From the NCBI GenBank assembly GCA_013043965.1, contig JABEVF010000082.1:1-64000 (forward strand): a DNA stretch of 64,000 nucleotides, written 5' to 3'. A program made the translations under genes and the position numbers. Source of the stretch: Gallionella sp. (GTDB lineage Bacteria; Pseudomonadota; Gammaproteobacteria; Burkholderiales; Gallionellaceae). The notes below the pieces were generated by a model that worked only from the letters and a program-made list of their open reading frames with translations, searched no databases and was not told the origin of the DNA. Positions 38,206 through 46,230 of the stretch are shown here, piece by piece (position 1 is the first letter of the stretch; each line of letters begins with the position of its first letter).

Positions 38206-39174
38206 ATGAAATCACTACTTACTTGCGTTTTGGCAATCACTTATTGGCTTGTCAGTTGCACAGTGAGTGCCGTCACCCTTCCCGGCATCCCTGAATTTAT
38301 CGATGAGATGGTCGCCAAACATCAGTTCAAACGCGCCGAGCTGGAAAGTTTGTTTGACCATGCACAATATCGTCCCGATGTCATCGAAGCGATTACCCGT
38401 CCCGCGACCATCAAGCCCTGGCCGGAATATCGTGCCGCGTTCGTCAATCAACAGCGTGTCACATCGGGTGTGGCATTCTGGAAAAAATATCACGCAACTT
38501 TGCGGCGTGCCTCGCGGCGGTACGGCGTCCCCGAAGAGATCATCGTCGCCATCATCGGCGTGGAAACGATATACGGGCAGAACGCCGGGAATTTTCGCGC
38601 CATAGATGCGCTCACGACTTTGGCCTTTGACTACCCGCGCCGGGCGGAATTCTTTCGTGCCGAACTGGAAAATTATTTGTTGTTGGCGCGTGCCCAGCAG
38701 TTCGATTTGCTCGCCGTGCGCAGCTCTTATGCGGGGGCATTGGGGATACCGCAATTCATGCCCAGCAGTTACCGCAACTATGCGGTGGATTTCAACGGCA
38801 ATCACAAAATCGATCTGTTGCATGAAGATCGTGATGCGATAGGCAGCGTCGCCAATTACATGAAAAGCTATGGCTGGATAGCAAACGAGCCCGTCGCCGA
38901 ATTAGCCACGGTGAGCGAACAGATGTGCGTGGGCGACAGTCAAACGCCGCGTACTTTGGCCGATTGGACGAGCGCGGGTATCGCAACCCAAAAAACTGTT
39001 GCCCAGGATAAGGTGGCGAGGTTAGTGGATTTCACGCTTGCCGATGGCAAGGAGTTCTGGCTGGCGTTCAATAATTTTGAAGTCATCACCAAATACAACA
39101 ACAGTGATTTCTACGCGATGTCGGTGCTTCAGTTGGCCGAAGCGATCAAGGCCGCGCGCCATCTCAATCGCTGA
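38206..39174 (+). CDS. mltB: Membrane-bound lytic murein transglycosylase B
   Basis: A 322-residue peptidoglycan lytic transglycosylase of family 3. A hydrophobic signal sequence covers about 1-23. There is a Cys (LVSCTVSA) in a poor lipobox context, so lipid anchoring is uncertain. The catalytic acid is E120 in IIGVETIYGQ, and the GALGIPQFMPSSYR and NYMKSYGW motifs are characteristic. It cleaves glycan strands to 1,6-anhydromuropeptides in the periplasm. It overlaps the convergent NlpC/P60 hydrolase gene at the 3' end by 11 bp. Confidence 0.9.
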   Translation: MKSLLTCVLAITYWLVSCTVSAVTLPGIPEFIDEMVAKHQFKRAELESLFDHAQYRPDVIEAITRPATIKPWPEYRAAFVNQQRVTSGVAFWKKYHATLRRASRRYGVPEEIIVAIIGVETIYGQNAGNFRAIDALTTLAFDYPRRAEFFRAELENYLLLARAQQFDLLAVRSSYAGALGIPQFMPSSYRNYAVDFNGNHKIDLLHEDRDAIGSVANYMKSYGWIANEPVAELATVSEQMCVGDSQTPRTLADWTSAGIATQKTVAQDKVARLVDFTLADGKEFWLAFNNFEVITKYNNSDFYAMSVLQLAEAIKAARHLNR

Positions 39175-39637
39175 TGCGCCTCGCGCCGTCGTAGTTCCTG
39201 CGCCAATAACTATTGTTCAACCCATCGATACGCACGTTGCCGCCGCTGCTGGGCGAGTGTATGAAATTGTTGCCGCCCAGATAGATCCCGACATGGGAAA
39301 ACTTGTGATGCTGGGTGTTAAAAAAAACCAGGTCGCCGGCGCGCAGCGCATCGCGGCCGATAGCGTGCCCGCGATGGCTCATGTTGGTGCTGCTGCGCGG
39401 TAGTTCGATACCGAGTGTGTGGCGATAAACGTGGGTGACAAAACCGCTGCAATCAAACCCGCTATCCGGATCGTTGCCGCCATACCGGTAGGGGACTCCC
39501 AGCAAGCTTTGCGCATAGTCGGTCAGTTCAGACCTGGTGACACCCACTGGCACGCCAGCACTCTCCGCGCTCGCCCGGGGAGCAGGCGATGAGCAGGCGG
39601 TGAGCGACAGTAGGGCAAACAGCAGAATGAATTTCAT
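39164..39637 (-). CDS. NlpC/P60 cell-wall peptidase lipoprotein
   Basis: A 157-residue lipoprotein precursor with signal and lipobox LTAC (cysteine 15), then an NlpC/P60 domain (about 36-157). The catalytic cysteine is C63 in FDCSGF and the His is H115 in FSHVGIYL. Members cleave D-glutamyl-diaminopimelate cross-link peptides. The ATG at 39637 is selected because it gives a proper lipoprotein signal. The long in-frame upstream extension has none. Convergent with mltB, so two peptidoglycan hydrolases face each other. Confidence 0.85.
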   Translation of the reverse strand: MKFILLFALLSLTACSSPAPRASAESAGVPVGVTRSELTDYAQSLLGVPYRYGGNDPDSGFDCSGFVTHVYRHTLGIELPRSSTNMSHRGHAIGRDALRAGDLVFFNTQHHKFSHVGIYLGGNNFIHSPSSGGNVRIDGLNNSYWRRNYDGARRISD

Positions 39638-39686
39638 GGTCTGACTATAATGTATGCCGTTTGAGTTTGTAAATGAGGGTGTAAAA

Positions 39687-40553
39687 ATGAGCAAGACCTG
39701 CGTGTGTTTTTTGTTTGCAGTGTGGGGTATGAGTGCGGCGTTTGCCAACGAACTGGAAATCATCACCCTCAAACACCGCAGTGCCGAGGAAGTCTTGCCC
39801 ATGATACGCCCATTATTGGATCAGGATGAGGTGGCAAACGGCATGAACGAACAGTTGATACTGCGCACCTCGCCGCGCAATTTGGCGCAGATCAAGCAAC
39901 TCCTGAACAGTATCGATACCGCGCCGCGCCGTTTGAAAATCAGCGTAGTGCAAAACGTCGACAGAGCCACGCTGGCAAGGATGAACGAGGTGTCCGGCAC
40001 GGTGGGCATAGGATCGGCGGGGCGTATCAGCGTTCCAGATGCCGGCAATCAAGGTGGGGCGAATGCGCGATTGCAACGGAGCGGCGATAAATTGGATGCG
40101 CGATTCGATAGCGGCGATACGCAAATCCAAGACCACAAAACCCAGCAACTGCAAGTGATAGAAGGCGGGCGGGCGTTCGTGCGGGTGGGTTTGTCCGTTC
40201 CCGTTCCTCAGCAGATGGTGATACAGCGCCCCTGGGGCACCGAGGTGATAGACCAGACGCAATATCAGGATGTCAGCAGCGGGTTTTATGTGAGCCCGCG
40301 CATTCGAGGTAATAACGTGATGCTGGAGATCAGCACACAGAACGATTCCATCGGGACCATGCCAGGTCTTTATCCCGGACAGAATGTGCAACGCGCGGCC
40401 AGCACCTTAACGGGCCGTTTGGGTGAGTGGATAGCACTGGGCGGAATGTCACAGGAGCAGAGCAACAAGAGCGGCACACCCAATTCGCGCAGCAGTTCGC
40501 AAGTCAACGAACAGCGCAATGTGTTCATCAAAGCAGAGGAGATCGTCCAGTGA
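39687..40553 (+). CDS. Exported secretin-domain-like protein
   Basis: A 288-residue protein with a Sec signal (cut after AAFA) and a first domain like the N-terminal short domains of type II/III secretins (LEIITLKHRSAEEVLPMIRPLL ... ILRTSPRNLAQIKQLLNSID shows the betaalphabeta pattern). The beta-barrel part of true secretins is shorter here, ending with a QVNEQRNVFIKAEEI tail. It is therefore a secretin-related protein and not a full outer-membrane channel. Start ATG at 39687 follows a GAGGG site. The next gene, rep, begins 34 bp after it. Function unknown. Confidence 0.6.
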   Translation: MSKTCVCFLFAVWGMSAAFANELEIITLKHRSAEEVLPMIRPLLDQDEVANGMNEQLILRTSPRNLAQIKQLLNSIDTAPRRLKISVVQNVDRATLARMNEVSGTVGIGSAGRISVPDAGNQGGANARLQRSGDKLDARFDSGDTQIQDHKTQQLQVIEGGRAFVRVGLSVPVPQQMVIQRPWGTEVIDQTQYQDVSSGFYVSPRIRGNNVMLEISTQNDSIGTMPGLYPGQNVQRAASTLTGRLGEWIALGGMSQEQSNKSGTPNSRSSSQVNEQRNVFIKAEEIVQ

Positions 40554-40587
40554 TGCCTTGTTTACCCTCTTCGTTTTTGGGCATCGC

Positions 40588-42585
40588 ATGTTAGGCAAGC
40601 TGAACCCGGTGCAGCGTGAGGCCGTGACCTATCTGGACGGCCCGCTATTGGTGTTGGCCGGAGCGGGCAGCGGCAAGACACGCGTCATCACGCACAAGAT
40701 CGCGTATCTGGTGCAGGAGTGCGGTTATGCGGCGCGCAACGTGGCCGCGATCACCTTTACCAACAAGGCCGCCAATGAAATGCGCGCGCGGGTGGGGAGT
40801 TTGCTGCAAGGCAAGCAAGCGCAAGGCCTGGTGGTCAGCACCTTCCATTCGCTGGGTATGCACATCTTGCGCAATGAGGGCAAACTGCTGGGCTATAAAC
40901 CGCAGTTTTCGATACTGGATTCCAGCGATGTGTGGAAGATACTGAGCGAGCTGACCAACTCGGGTGACAAGCAGGAGATACGCGATTTGCAGACCCATAT
41001 CTCGAATTGGAAATCCGCTTTTGTCTCGCCGGCGCAGGCGGTTCAGAGCGTTGCCAGCGCAGAAGAAAAAGTCCATGCGCGTATTTATGCGCGTTATCAG
41101 GAAACACTGCGCGCCTATCAGGCAGTGGATTTCGACGACCTGATTCACTTGCCGGTGGCGTTGTTCAACGAGCATTCCGAGGCCTTGTTGCGCTGGCAAC
41201 AACGGCTGCGCTACCTGCTCATAGACGAATATCAGGACACCAATGATTGCCAGTATCAATTGACCAGACTGCTGGCCGGCAATCGCGCCGCGTTCACCGC
41301 CGTGGGCGATGACGATCAGGCGATCTATGCCTGGCGCGGCGCGAGCATCGAGAATCTGCACAATCTGCGCAGCGATTTCAGCAACTTGAAAGTCATCAAG
41401 CTGGAGCAGAATTATCGTTCCTCGCAACGCATCCTGGCGGTAGCCAACCACCTCATCAACCACAACACCAAAGTGTTCGACAAAAAATTGTGGAGCGAAC
41501 ACGGCATAGGCGACACGGTGCGTATCTACGCGGCACGCGATGACGAACACGAGGCCGAGAGCGTGGTGATGAAACTGATGGCGCACAAGTTCGAGCACAA
41601 GACCCGGTTCTCCGATTACGCCATCTTGTACCGCAGCAACTATTTGTCGCGCGCTTTTGAGGAACAGCTGCGCGCCCAGCGCGTGCCTTATACCGTGAGC
41701 GGCGGCACGTCGTTCTTCGACAAGGCCGAGATCAAGGACATCGTGTCGTATTTGCGGTTGCTGGCGAACACCGATGACGATCCGGCTTTCATCCGCGCCA
41801 TCACCAGCCCGAAGCGCGGCATCGGCAACGCGACGCTGGAAAAACTCGGTAACTATGCCGGGACGCGCCATATCAGCCTGTTCGCGGCGGCTTTCGAGGC
41901 GCATATCGCCCAGCAATTGCCGCCACATCAATACGATGACCTGATGACGTTCTGCAACTTTATCACCCGTCTGGAGGGGCGCGCCGACAAAGACCCCTGC
42001 GCCGAGTTGCTGGACGAATTGCTGCGCGCCATCAATTACGAAACCTGGTTGTATGACTCGTTTGAGGCGCGCCAGGCCGAAGGGAAATGGAAGAACGTGC
42101 AAGACTTCATCGCCTGGATCAAGCGCAAAGCGGAAGCTGACGAAAAGTCCTTGCTGGACATGGTGCAAACCATCGCGTTGATCAACATGCTCGAAGGCAA
42201 AGACCAGGAGATCGATGCGGTGTCCTTATCCACGCTGCATGCGGCCAAAGGTCTGGAGTTTCCGCACGTGTTCATCATCGGCGTGGAAGAAGATATCTTG
42301 CCGTTCCGTGACAGCGACGAGAAGGGCATAGAAGAGGAACGCCGTCTCATGTATGTGGGCATCACGCGCGCGGAACGCAGCTTGCAGATCAGTTATTGCA
42401 ACCGTCGCCGTCGCGGCAAGGATTGGTACGCTTGCGAGCCCAGCCGCTTTTTGGATGAGATGCCGGAAGGCGAGTTGACCTATGCCGGAGGCCATGCCGA
42501 TGCCGCACCCACCGTGACCAAAAACGAAGGCATGGATAAATTGGCGCGCTTGAAAGCGATGCTGAATAAAGCTGGCGATGAATAA
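40588..42585 (+). CDS. rep: ATP-dependent DNA helicase Rep
   Basis: A 665-residue superfamily 1A helicase that removes proteins from DNA ahead of replication forks. Walker A is GAGSGKT at 25-31, followed by TFTNKAANEM (Ia), LIDEYQDTND (II), GDDDQAIYAWRGA (III), QNYRSSQRIL (IV), VSLSTLHAAKGLEF (V) and EEERRLMYVGITRA (VI). Sequence length and motif spelling fit Rep (673 residues in E. coli) better than UvrD. Start ATG at 40588 is chosen, because the 69-bp in-frame extension overlaps the preceding gene and has no similarity. Confidence 0.93.
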   Translation: MLGKLNPVQREAVTYLDGPLLVLAGAGSGKTRVITHKIAYLVQECGYAARNVAAITFTNKAANEMRARVGSLLQGKQAQGLVVSTFHSLGMHILRNEGKLLGYKPQFSILDSSDVWKILSELTNSGDKQEIRDLQTHISNWKSAFVSPAQAVQSVASAEEKVHARIYARYQETLRAYQAVDFDDLIHLPVALFNEHSEALLRWQQRLRYLLIDEYQDTNDCQYQLTRLLAGNRAAFTAVGDDDQAIYAWRGASIENLHNLRSDFSNLKVIKLEQNYRSSQRILAVANHLINHNTKVFDKKLWSEHGIGDTVRIYAARDDEHEAESVVMKLMAHKFEHKTRFSDYAILYRSNYLSRAFEEQLRAQRVPYTVSGGTSFFDKAEIKDIVSYLRLLANTDDDPAFIRAITSPKRGIGNATLEKLGNYAGTRHISLFAAAFEAHIAQQLPPHQYDDLMTFCNFITRLEGRADKDPCAELLDELLRAINYETWLYDSFEARQAEGKWKNVQDFIAWIKRKAEADEKSLLDMVQTIALINMLEGKDQEIDAVSLSTLHAAKGLEFPHVFIIGVEEDILPFRDSDEKGIEEERRLMYVGITRAERSLQISYCNRRRRGKDWYACEPSRFLDEMPEGELTYAGGHADAAPTVTKNEGMDKLARLKAMLNKAGDE

Positions 42586-42589
42586 AGTA

Positions 42590-42679
42590 TGTAGGTCGGA
42601 TGAGGCAGCGTTATCCGACATAAATTCCTCCGCCTTTAGCTAGGTCGGTAACGCGATGAATCCGGTCATCCGACCTACA
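42590..42679. repeat. REP-like palindromic element after rep
   Basis: TGTAGGTCGGATGA (42590-42603) and its exact complement TCATCCGACCTACA (42666-42679) form a 14-bp perfect inverted repeat around a 62-base interior that contains a second partial copy (TTATCCGACA). The spelling GTAGGTCGGAT is like enterobacterial REP/BIME units, which suggests a dispersed family in this genome. It could also end rep transcripts, as a TTTTGG run follows. Confidence 0.75.
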
Positions 42680-42696
42680 TTTTGGAATTGAAAATA

Positions 42697-43524
42697 ATGA
42701 TTAAACAACCCTCGCCAGAACTCCGAACCGCCGCGCTGTCTTGCCTCATCGAAGCCGATGCGGTGCGCAAAGCGGCAGGGGTGCGCGAGCTGGCGCGCGT
42801 TTGGACATCGGGCGCGATGACTTTGGATGCACACGCCGGGATTATTGCCCCGCCAGCGATACCGGGCAGACCCGCCAAACCCGAATTGGTGTTGCCGAAA
42901 TCCTTGCCGCATCGTTCGATGGTGACGGCCGAAGGGCGTGCCACTCTGATACATGCGATGACGCATATCGAATTCAATGCCATTAATCTGGCCCTGGACG
43001 CGCTGTGGCGATTTGCCGATATGCCAAGCGAGTATTACGCCGATTGGTTGCAAGTGGCCGATGAAGAGGCGCAGCATTTCTCGATGTTGGCCGGCCATCT
43101 GCAAACATTAGGCTACCAATACGGCGACTTTCCGGCGCACAACAGCTTATGGGAAATGGCTGACAAAACGCGTGGTGATATTCTCGCCCGCATCGCGCTC
43201 GTGCCCAGAACCATGGAAGCCAGAGGCTTGGATGCCACACCCAAGGTGCGCGCCAAACTCGCGCAAGCGGGCGACATGGAAGCGGCGGGAATCATGGATA
43301 TCATCCTGCGCGAGGAGGTAGGCCACGTGTTAGTCGGCAACCGTTGGTACGCTTATCTTTGCGCTCAGCGCGGCCTGGAACCTGTCGCCACATACGCGCG
43401 ACTCGCCGCTGAGTATGAGGCCCCGGTCTTGCGTGGTTCGTTCAACCTGGCTGCCCGGCGTGCTGCCGGATTCAGTGAGGCGGAATTGGCGGCGTTAGCT
43501 CAGTCTGACCCTATTGATTTGTAG
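42697..43524 (+). CDS. DUF455 ferritin-like protein
   Basis: A 275-residue protein of the DUF455 family. The helical core carries the ferritin-like di-metal pattern: E in THIEFNAINLALDA, EEAQH in VADEEAQHFSML and E-x-x-H in ILREEVGHVLVG. Distant relatives include the MiaE-like tRNA hydroxylases. The physiological substrate is not known. The start ATG at 42697 lies right after the REP-like element. Transcribed alone and convergent with the alternative oxidase gene. Confidence 0.75.
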   Translation: MIKQPSPELRTAALSCLIEADAVRKAAGVRELARVWTSGAMTLDAHAGIIAPPAIPGRPAKPELVLPKSLPHRSMVTAEGRATLIHAMTHIEFNAINLALDALWRFADMPSEYYADWLQVADEEAQHFSMLAGHLQTLGYQYGDFPAHNSLWEMADKTRGDILARIALVPRTMEARGLDATPKVRAKLAQAGDMEAAGIMDIILREEVGHVLVGNRWYAYLCAQRGLEPVATYARLAAEYEAPVLRGSFNLAARRAAGFSEAELAALAQSDPIDL

Positions 43525-43609
43525 AGTGGTGGGAATGGCTAGCCAGAATGTAGGCCAGACAAGTAACATAATGCCACGGCTGTAGATTCGATCCCGTGTG
43601 GATGTTGGG

Positions 43610-43634
43610 GCACCCGAGAAGTGTTTTCGAGTGC
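43610..43634 (-). terminator. Hairpin after alternative oxidase gene
   Basis: On the minus strand GCACTCGA pairs with TCGGGTGC around a nine-base loop (43610-43634), just beyond the stop. The T-run is poor, so a terminator role is tentative. Confidence 0.4.
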
Positions 43635-43643
43635 GGGCTCTGA

Positions 43644-44258
43644 TCAAGCCAACTCGTCGGCAAATTGATGATTGACATCGCGATGATGAGTCTCATCTGC
43701 ACGGATCGCGACGAGAATCTCGCGCAACCTGGCATCGGGAGGAAGCTTCCAATAATCGATAGCGATCTTGGGTGCAGAGATGTTGGAATAAGTGCCGTTG
43801 TCCACGCCAGCCAGGTACTCGGTGTAGCTGTAGATCGCTTCCTCTTCAAAGTAACCCACAACACGATGCGCTGTTTTTGGTGAAATCAGGTAAAGCAGAA
43901 AGAAAAAATTATAGAAGACACCCTGGGCAAACAGAATCAGCAAGCGCTCGAATTTCGAGGGCTGAGCAATATGAATGAAGGTCATCAAGTGCATGCGTTC
44001 ATTCTCCGCTTCTTCCAAGAGCGTGTGGATCCAGCCGTTATCGCCCTCCATTCGACGCAGAGCACGCAAATGTTGCAGGGCACCACCAACCATGCCCGGC
44101 ACGGCAGCCACCGTTTCAAGCACAACCGCGCGATGGCCATATCGGCGGGCGAAAAAAATATCAGCGAAGAACCGCAGAAACTTAACGAAAGCATAAGCGA
44201 TCCGGTCGCGAAAATCTTTTGGTGCGTAGTGTCGCTGAGGCTGAGGTGTGACAGGCAT
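43644..44258 (-). CDS. aox: Alternative oxidase (cyanide-insensitive quinol oxidase)
   Basis: A 204-residue di-iron quinol oxidase that reduces oxygen with quinol without pumping protons. All six iron ligands are found with the spacing of the family: E48 (LETVA), E87 and H90 (NERMHL), E138 (EEEAIYSYT), E189 and H192 ([12 protein letters not shown]). Two hydrophobic helices lie between about 102 and 128. It is shorter at the N-terminus than plant AOX because the mitochondrial presequence is absent. Bacterial copies (Novosphingobium, Vibrio fischeri) help with NO or low-proton-motive-force conditions. A palindromic GATAT-N2-ATATC lies upstream. Confidence 0.9.
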   Translation of the reverse strand: MPVTPQPQRHYAPKDFRDRIAYAFVKFLRFFADIFFARRYGHRAVVLETVAAVPGMVGGALQHLRALRRMEGDNGWIHTLLEEAENERMHLMTFIHIAQPSKFERLLILFAQGVFYNFFFLLYLISPKTAHRVVGYFEEEAIYSYTEYLAGVDNGTYSNISAPKIAIDYWKLPPDARLREILVAIRADETHHRDVNHQFADELA

Positions 44259-44300
44259 GCTTAAACTCCTGTGAATCGTGTTGTGTCGACTAGGCTATAC

Positions 44301-44312
44301 GATATCAATATC
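44301..44312. promoter_or_regulatory. Short palindrome upstream of aox
   Basis: GATATCAATATC is an imperfect palindrome (GATAT with ATATC around CA) about 45 bp before the aox start on the minus strand. Bacterial aox is controlled by NsrR in Vibrio fischeri, but this is not a clear NsrR site. Confidence 0.3.
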
Positions 44313-44416
44313 AAGATACCCTAATGGGGGGTGAAAAGTATCATCATTGCTGCATCGTGCCGTTAACCAAAGTAAATATCAAGGTCGAACTGGCTGACAA
44401 ATTCGCGGGAAAACAA

Positions 44417-44554
44417 ATGGCACGCTACAAATACATCGACACCAGTCCACGCTTGATTGTGGTGGTTCTGCAAGAACAGCTCTCAGCAACGGCTGAAAAA
44501 CACAAAGGTGCTATGTTTGCAAATTCAATTTATTCTTCGTACTTGGAACTTTAA
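44417..44554 (+). pseudogene. IS1182-type transposase N-terminal remnant
   Basis: Starting at the ATG at 44417 the translation MARYKYIDTSPR is the characteristic N-terminus of IS1182-family transposases. Similarity fades after about 20 residues (VVLQEQL) and the frame ends at 46, whereas the intact protein is about 450-500 residues. The terminal repeats and the DDE domain are absent from the neighbourhood, so this is a decayed remnant between aox and rlmJ. Confidence 0.55.
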
Positions 44555-44694
44555 ACACTTATCAGCTTTCCTGCTTTAGCGGGATCGGCAAAACCGAATA
44601 TTCTGAATTTCTCTGCTGTAAGTATTTTGTTGCGTTGCGTGCCGCGTGGCACAATTACACCCCGTTTAACCTTTAAATTCCAAATTCCAAATTC

Positions 44695-45540
44695 ATGTTG
44701 AGTTACCGCCACGCCTTTCACGCCGGCAATCATGCCGATGTGCTGAAACATTTTGTGCAGATGCAATTGCTGCGCTATCTGGCGCAAAAAGACAAGCCGT
44801 TCTGGTATATCGACACCCATGCCGGGGCGGGGTGTTACGAGTTGGATAGCGGCTATGCGACACAGAATGCCGAATATGAAAGCGGCATCGCGCGCTTGTG
44901 GGGCCGCACCGATATGCCCGCTGCGCTGGCGGACTATGTGGCGCTGGTGAAGCATACCAACCCGGATGGCCAGATGAGGTTGTATCCCGGTTCACCCTTG
45001 GTCGCGCTGGAATTAATGCGCGAGCAGGACAAGCTGCGCTTATTTGAATTGCATCCCACCGATAGCGAGATTTTGCGGGAGAATTTTGCAGGCTATGGCT
45101 CGCGGGTGCTGATGCAAACCGCCGATGGTTTCGGCGCACTCAAAGCCTTGCTGCCGCCGCAGTCGCGCCGCGCGCTGGTGTTGATCGACCCGCCCTACGA
45201 AGAAAAACAGGATTATCAGCGTGTGCTGAAAGCCCTCAATGAAGGGCTGCTCCGTTTTTCCAGCGGCATCTATGCGGTGTGGTATCCGCAGTTGCAGCGC
45301 GACGATGCCAGGCAGCTACCCGAGCAACTCAAGCGCTTGCCAGTCAAGAGTTGGCTGCATGTGGCACTCATGGTTCAAGCCCCCGGTGCAGACGGTTTTG
45401 GTATGCACGGCAGCGGCATGTTCATCCTCAATCCGCCCTGGTTGTTGCACGGCGTGTTGCAAGCAGCCATGCCGTACCTGGCCACACACCTGGCGCAGGA
45501 TACGCATGCCTATTACACATTGGAGCACCAAGAAAATTAA
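44695..45540 (+). CDS. rlmJ: 23S rRNA (adenine(2030)-N6)-methyltransferase
   Basis: A 281-residue SAM-dependent methyltransferase (formerly YhiR) that modifies A2030 of 23S rRNA. The N-terminus LSYRHAFHAGNHADVLKH is diagnostic, followed by DTHAGAGCYEL (SAM-binding) and the catalytic DPPYEEKQDY. The start ATG follows short AATTCCA direct repeats. Likely monocistronic or read through into the downstream glycosylase gene 48 bp away. Confidence 0.95.
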   Translation: MLSYRHAFHAGNHADVLKHFVQMQLLRYLAQKDKPFWYIDTHAGAGCYELDSGYATQNAEYESGIARLWGRTDMPAALADYVALVKHTNPDGQMRLYPGSPLVALELMREQDKLRLFELHPTDSEILRENFAGYGSRVLMQTADGFGALKALLPPQSRRALVLIDPPYEEKQDYQRVLKALNEGLLRFSSGIYAVWYPQLQRDDARQLPEQLKRLPVKSWLHVALMVQAPGADGFGMHGSGMFILNPPWLLHGVLQAAMPYLATHLAQDTHAYYTLEHQEN

Positions 45541-45588
45541 GCATGGGTATAATCGTCCCGTATTTACTTCACGTGCTATGAGAGCCAG

Positions 45589-46230
45589 ATGACGCTAGCT
45601 ATGAACTGTCGCCAGTGCCCGCGCCTCGCCACTTTTCTGGACGATGTGAAATCGCAGCATCCCGGTTATTTCTCCCGTCCCGTCCCGTCGTTCGGTGTGT
45701 CTGGCACACCGTTCCTCATTGTCGGTCTGGCTCCCGGCATGCACGGCGCGAACCGCACCGGACGGCCATTCACGGGCGATTATGCGGGTGATCTGTTGTA
45801 TGGTTCGCTGTATAAATTCGGCTTTGCTAGCAGTGCGCAACCGCTGGACGAAGCGGGCAACGCGAACGCCGCATTGAGCCTGCAAGATTGCCGTATCACC
45901 AACGCAGTGCGTTGTCTGCCTCCGCAAAATAAGCCCGAACCCGCCGAGATCAGGCAATGCAACGGCTATCTCGCACAAGAGTTGGCGCTGCTCCCGCAGG
46001 GCGCGGCAGTGATGGCGTTGGGGACGATCGCGCATAATGCGGTGCTGATGGCGTTGCGGTTGCGCAAAGCAGAGTTTGTGTTCAAGCATGGCGCGCAACA
46101 CCGCTTGCCGGGCGGTGCGACGCTGTTCGATAGCTACCATTGCAGCCGTTACAACACCAACACCAAACGCCTCACCACGCAGATGTTCGAGGACGTGGTA
46201 GCCAACATCTCAGCACATCTTGAGCCCTGA
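45589..46230 (+). CDS. Uracil-DNA glycosylase family 5 (UDGb-like)
   Basis: A 213-residue glycosylase. Motif A reads [19 protein letters not shown], the spelling of family 5 (UdgB), which acts on uracil and other damaged bases without the catalytic Asp of family 1. Four cysteines fit an iron-sulfur cluster: C7 and C10 near the N-terminus, C109 and C124 later. The C-terminal substrate motif appears as [11 protein letters not shown]. Start may be at 45589 or, four codons later, at 45601. The uvrC start lies inside its 3' end, so two repair genes are coupled. Confidence 0.82.
   Translation: MTLAMNCRQCPRLATFLDDVKSQHPGYFSRPVPSFGVSGTPFLIVGLAPGMHGANRTGRPFTGDYAGDLLYGSLYKFGFASSAQPLDEAGNANAALSLQDCRITNAVRCLPPQNKPEPAEIRQCNGYLAQELALLPQGAAVMALGTIAHNAVLMALRLRKAEFVFKHGAQHRLPGGATLFDSYHCSRYNTNTKRLTTQMFEDVVANISAHLEP

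Noticed and set aside
40645-42168. A 507-codon minus-strand frame within rep
   Set aside because: Shadow of the helicase gene. No motif.
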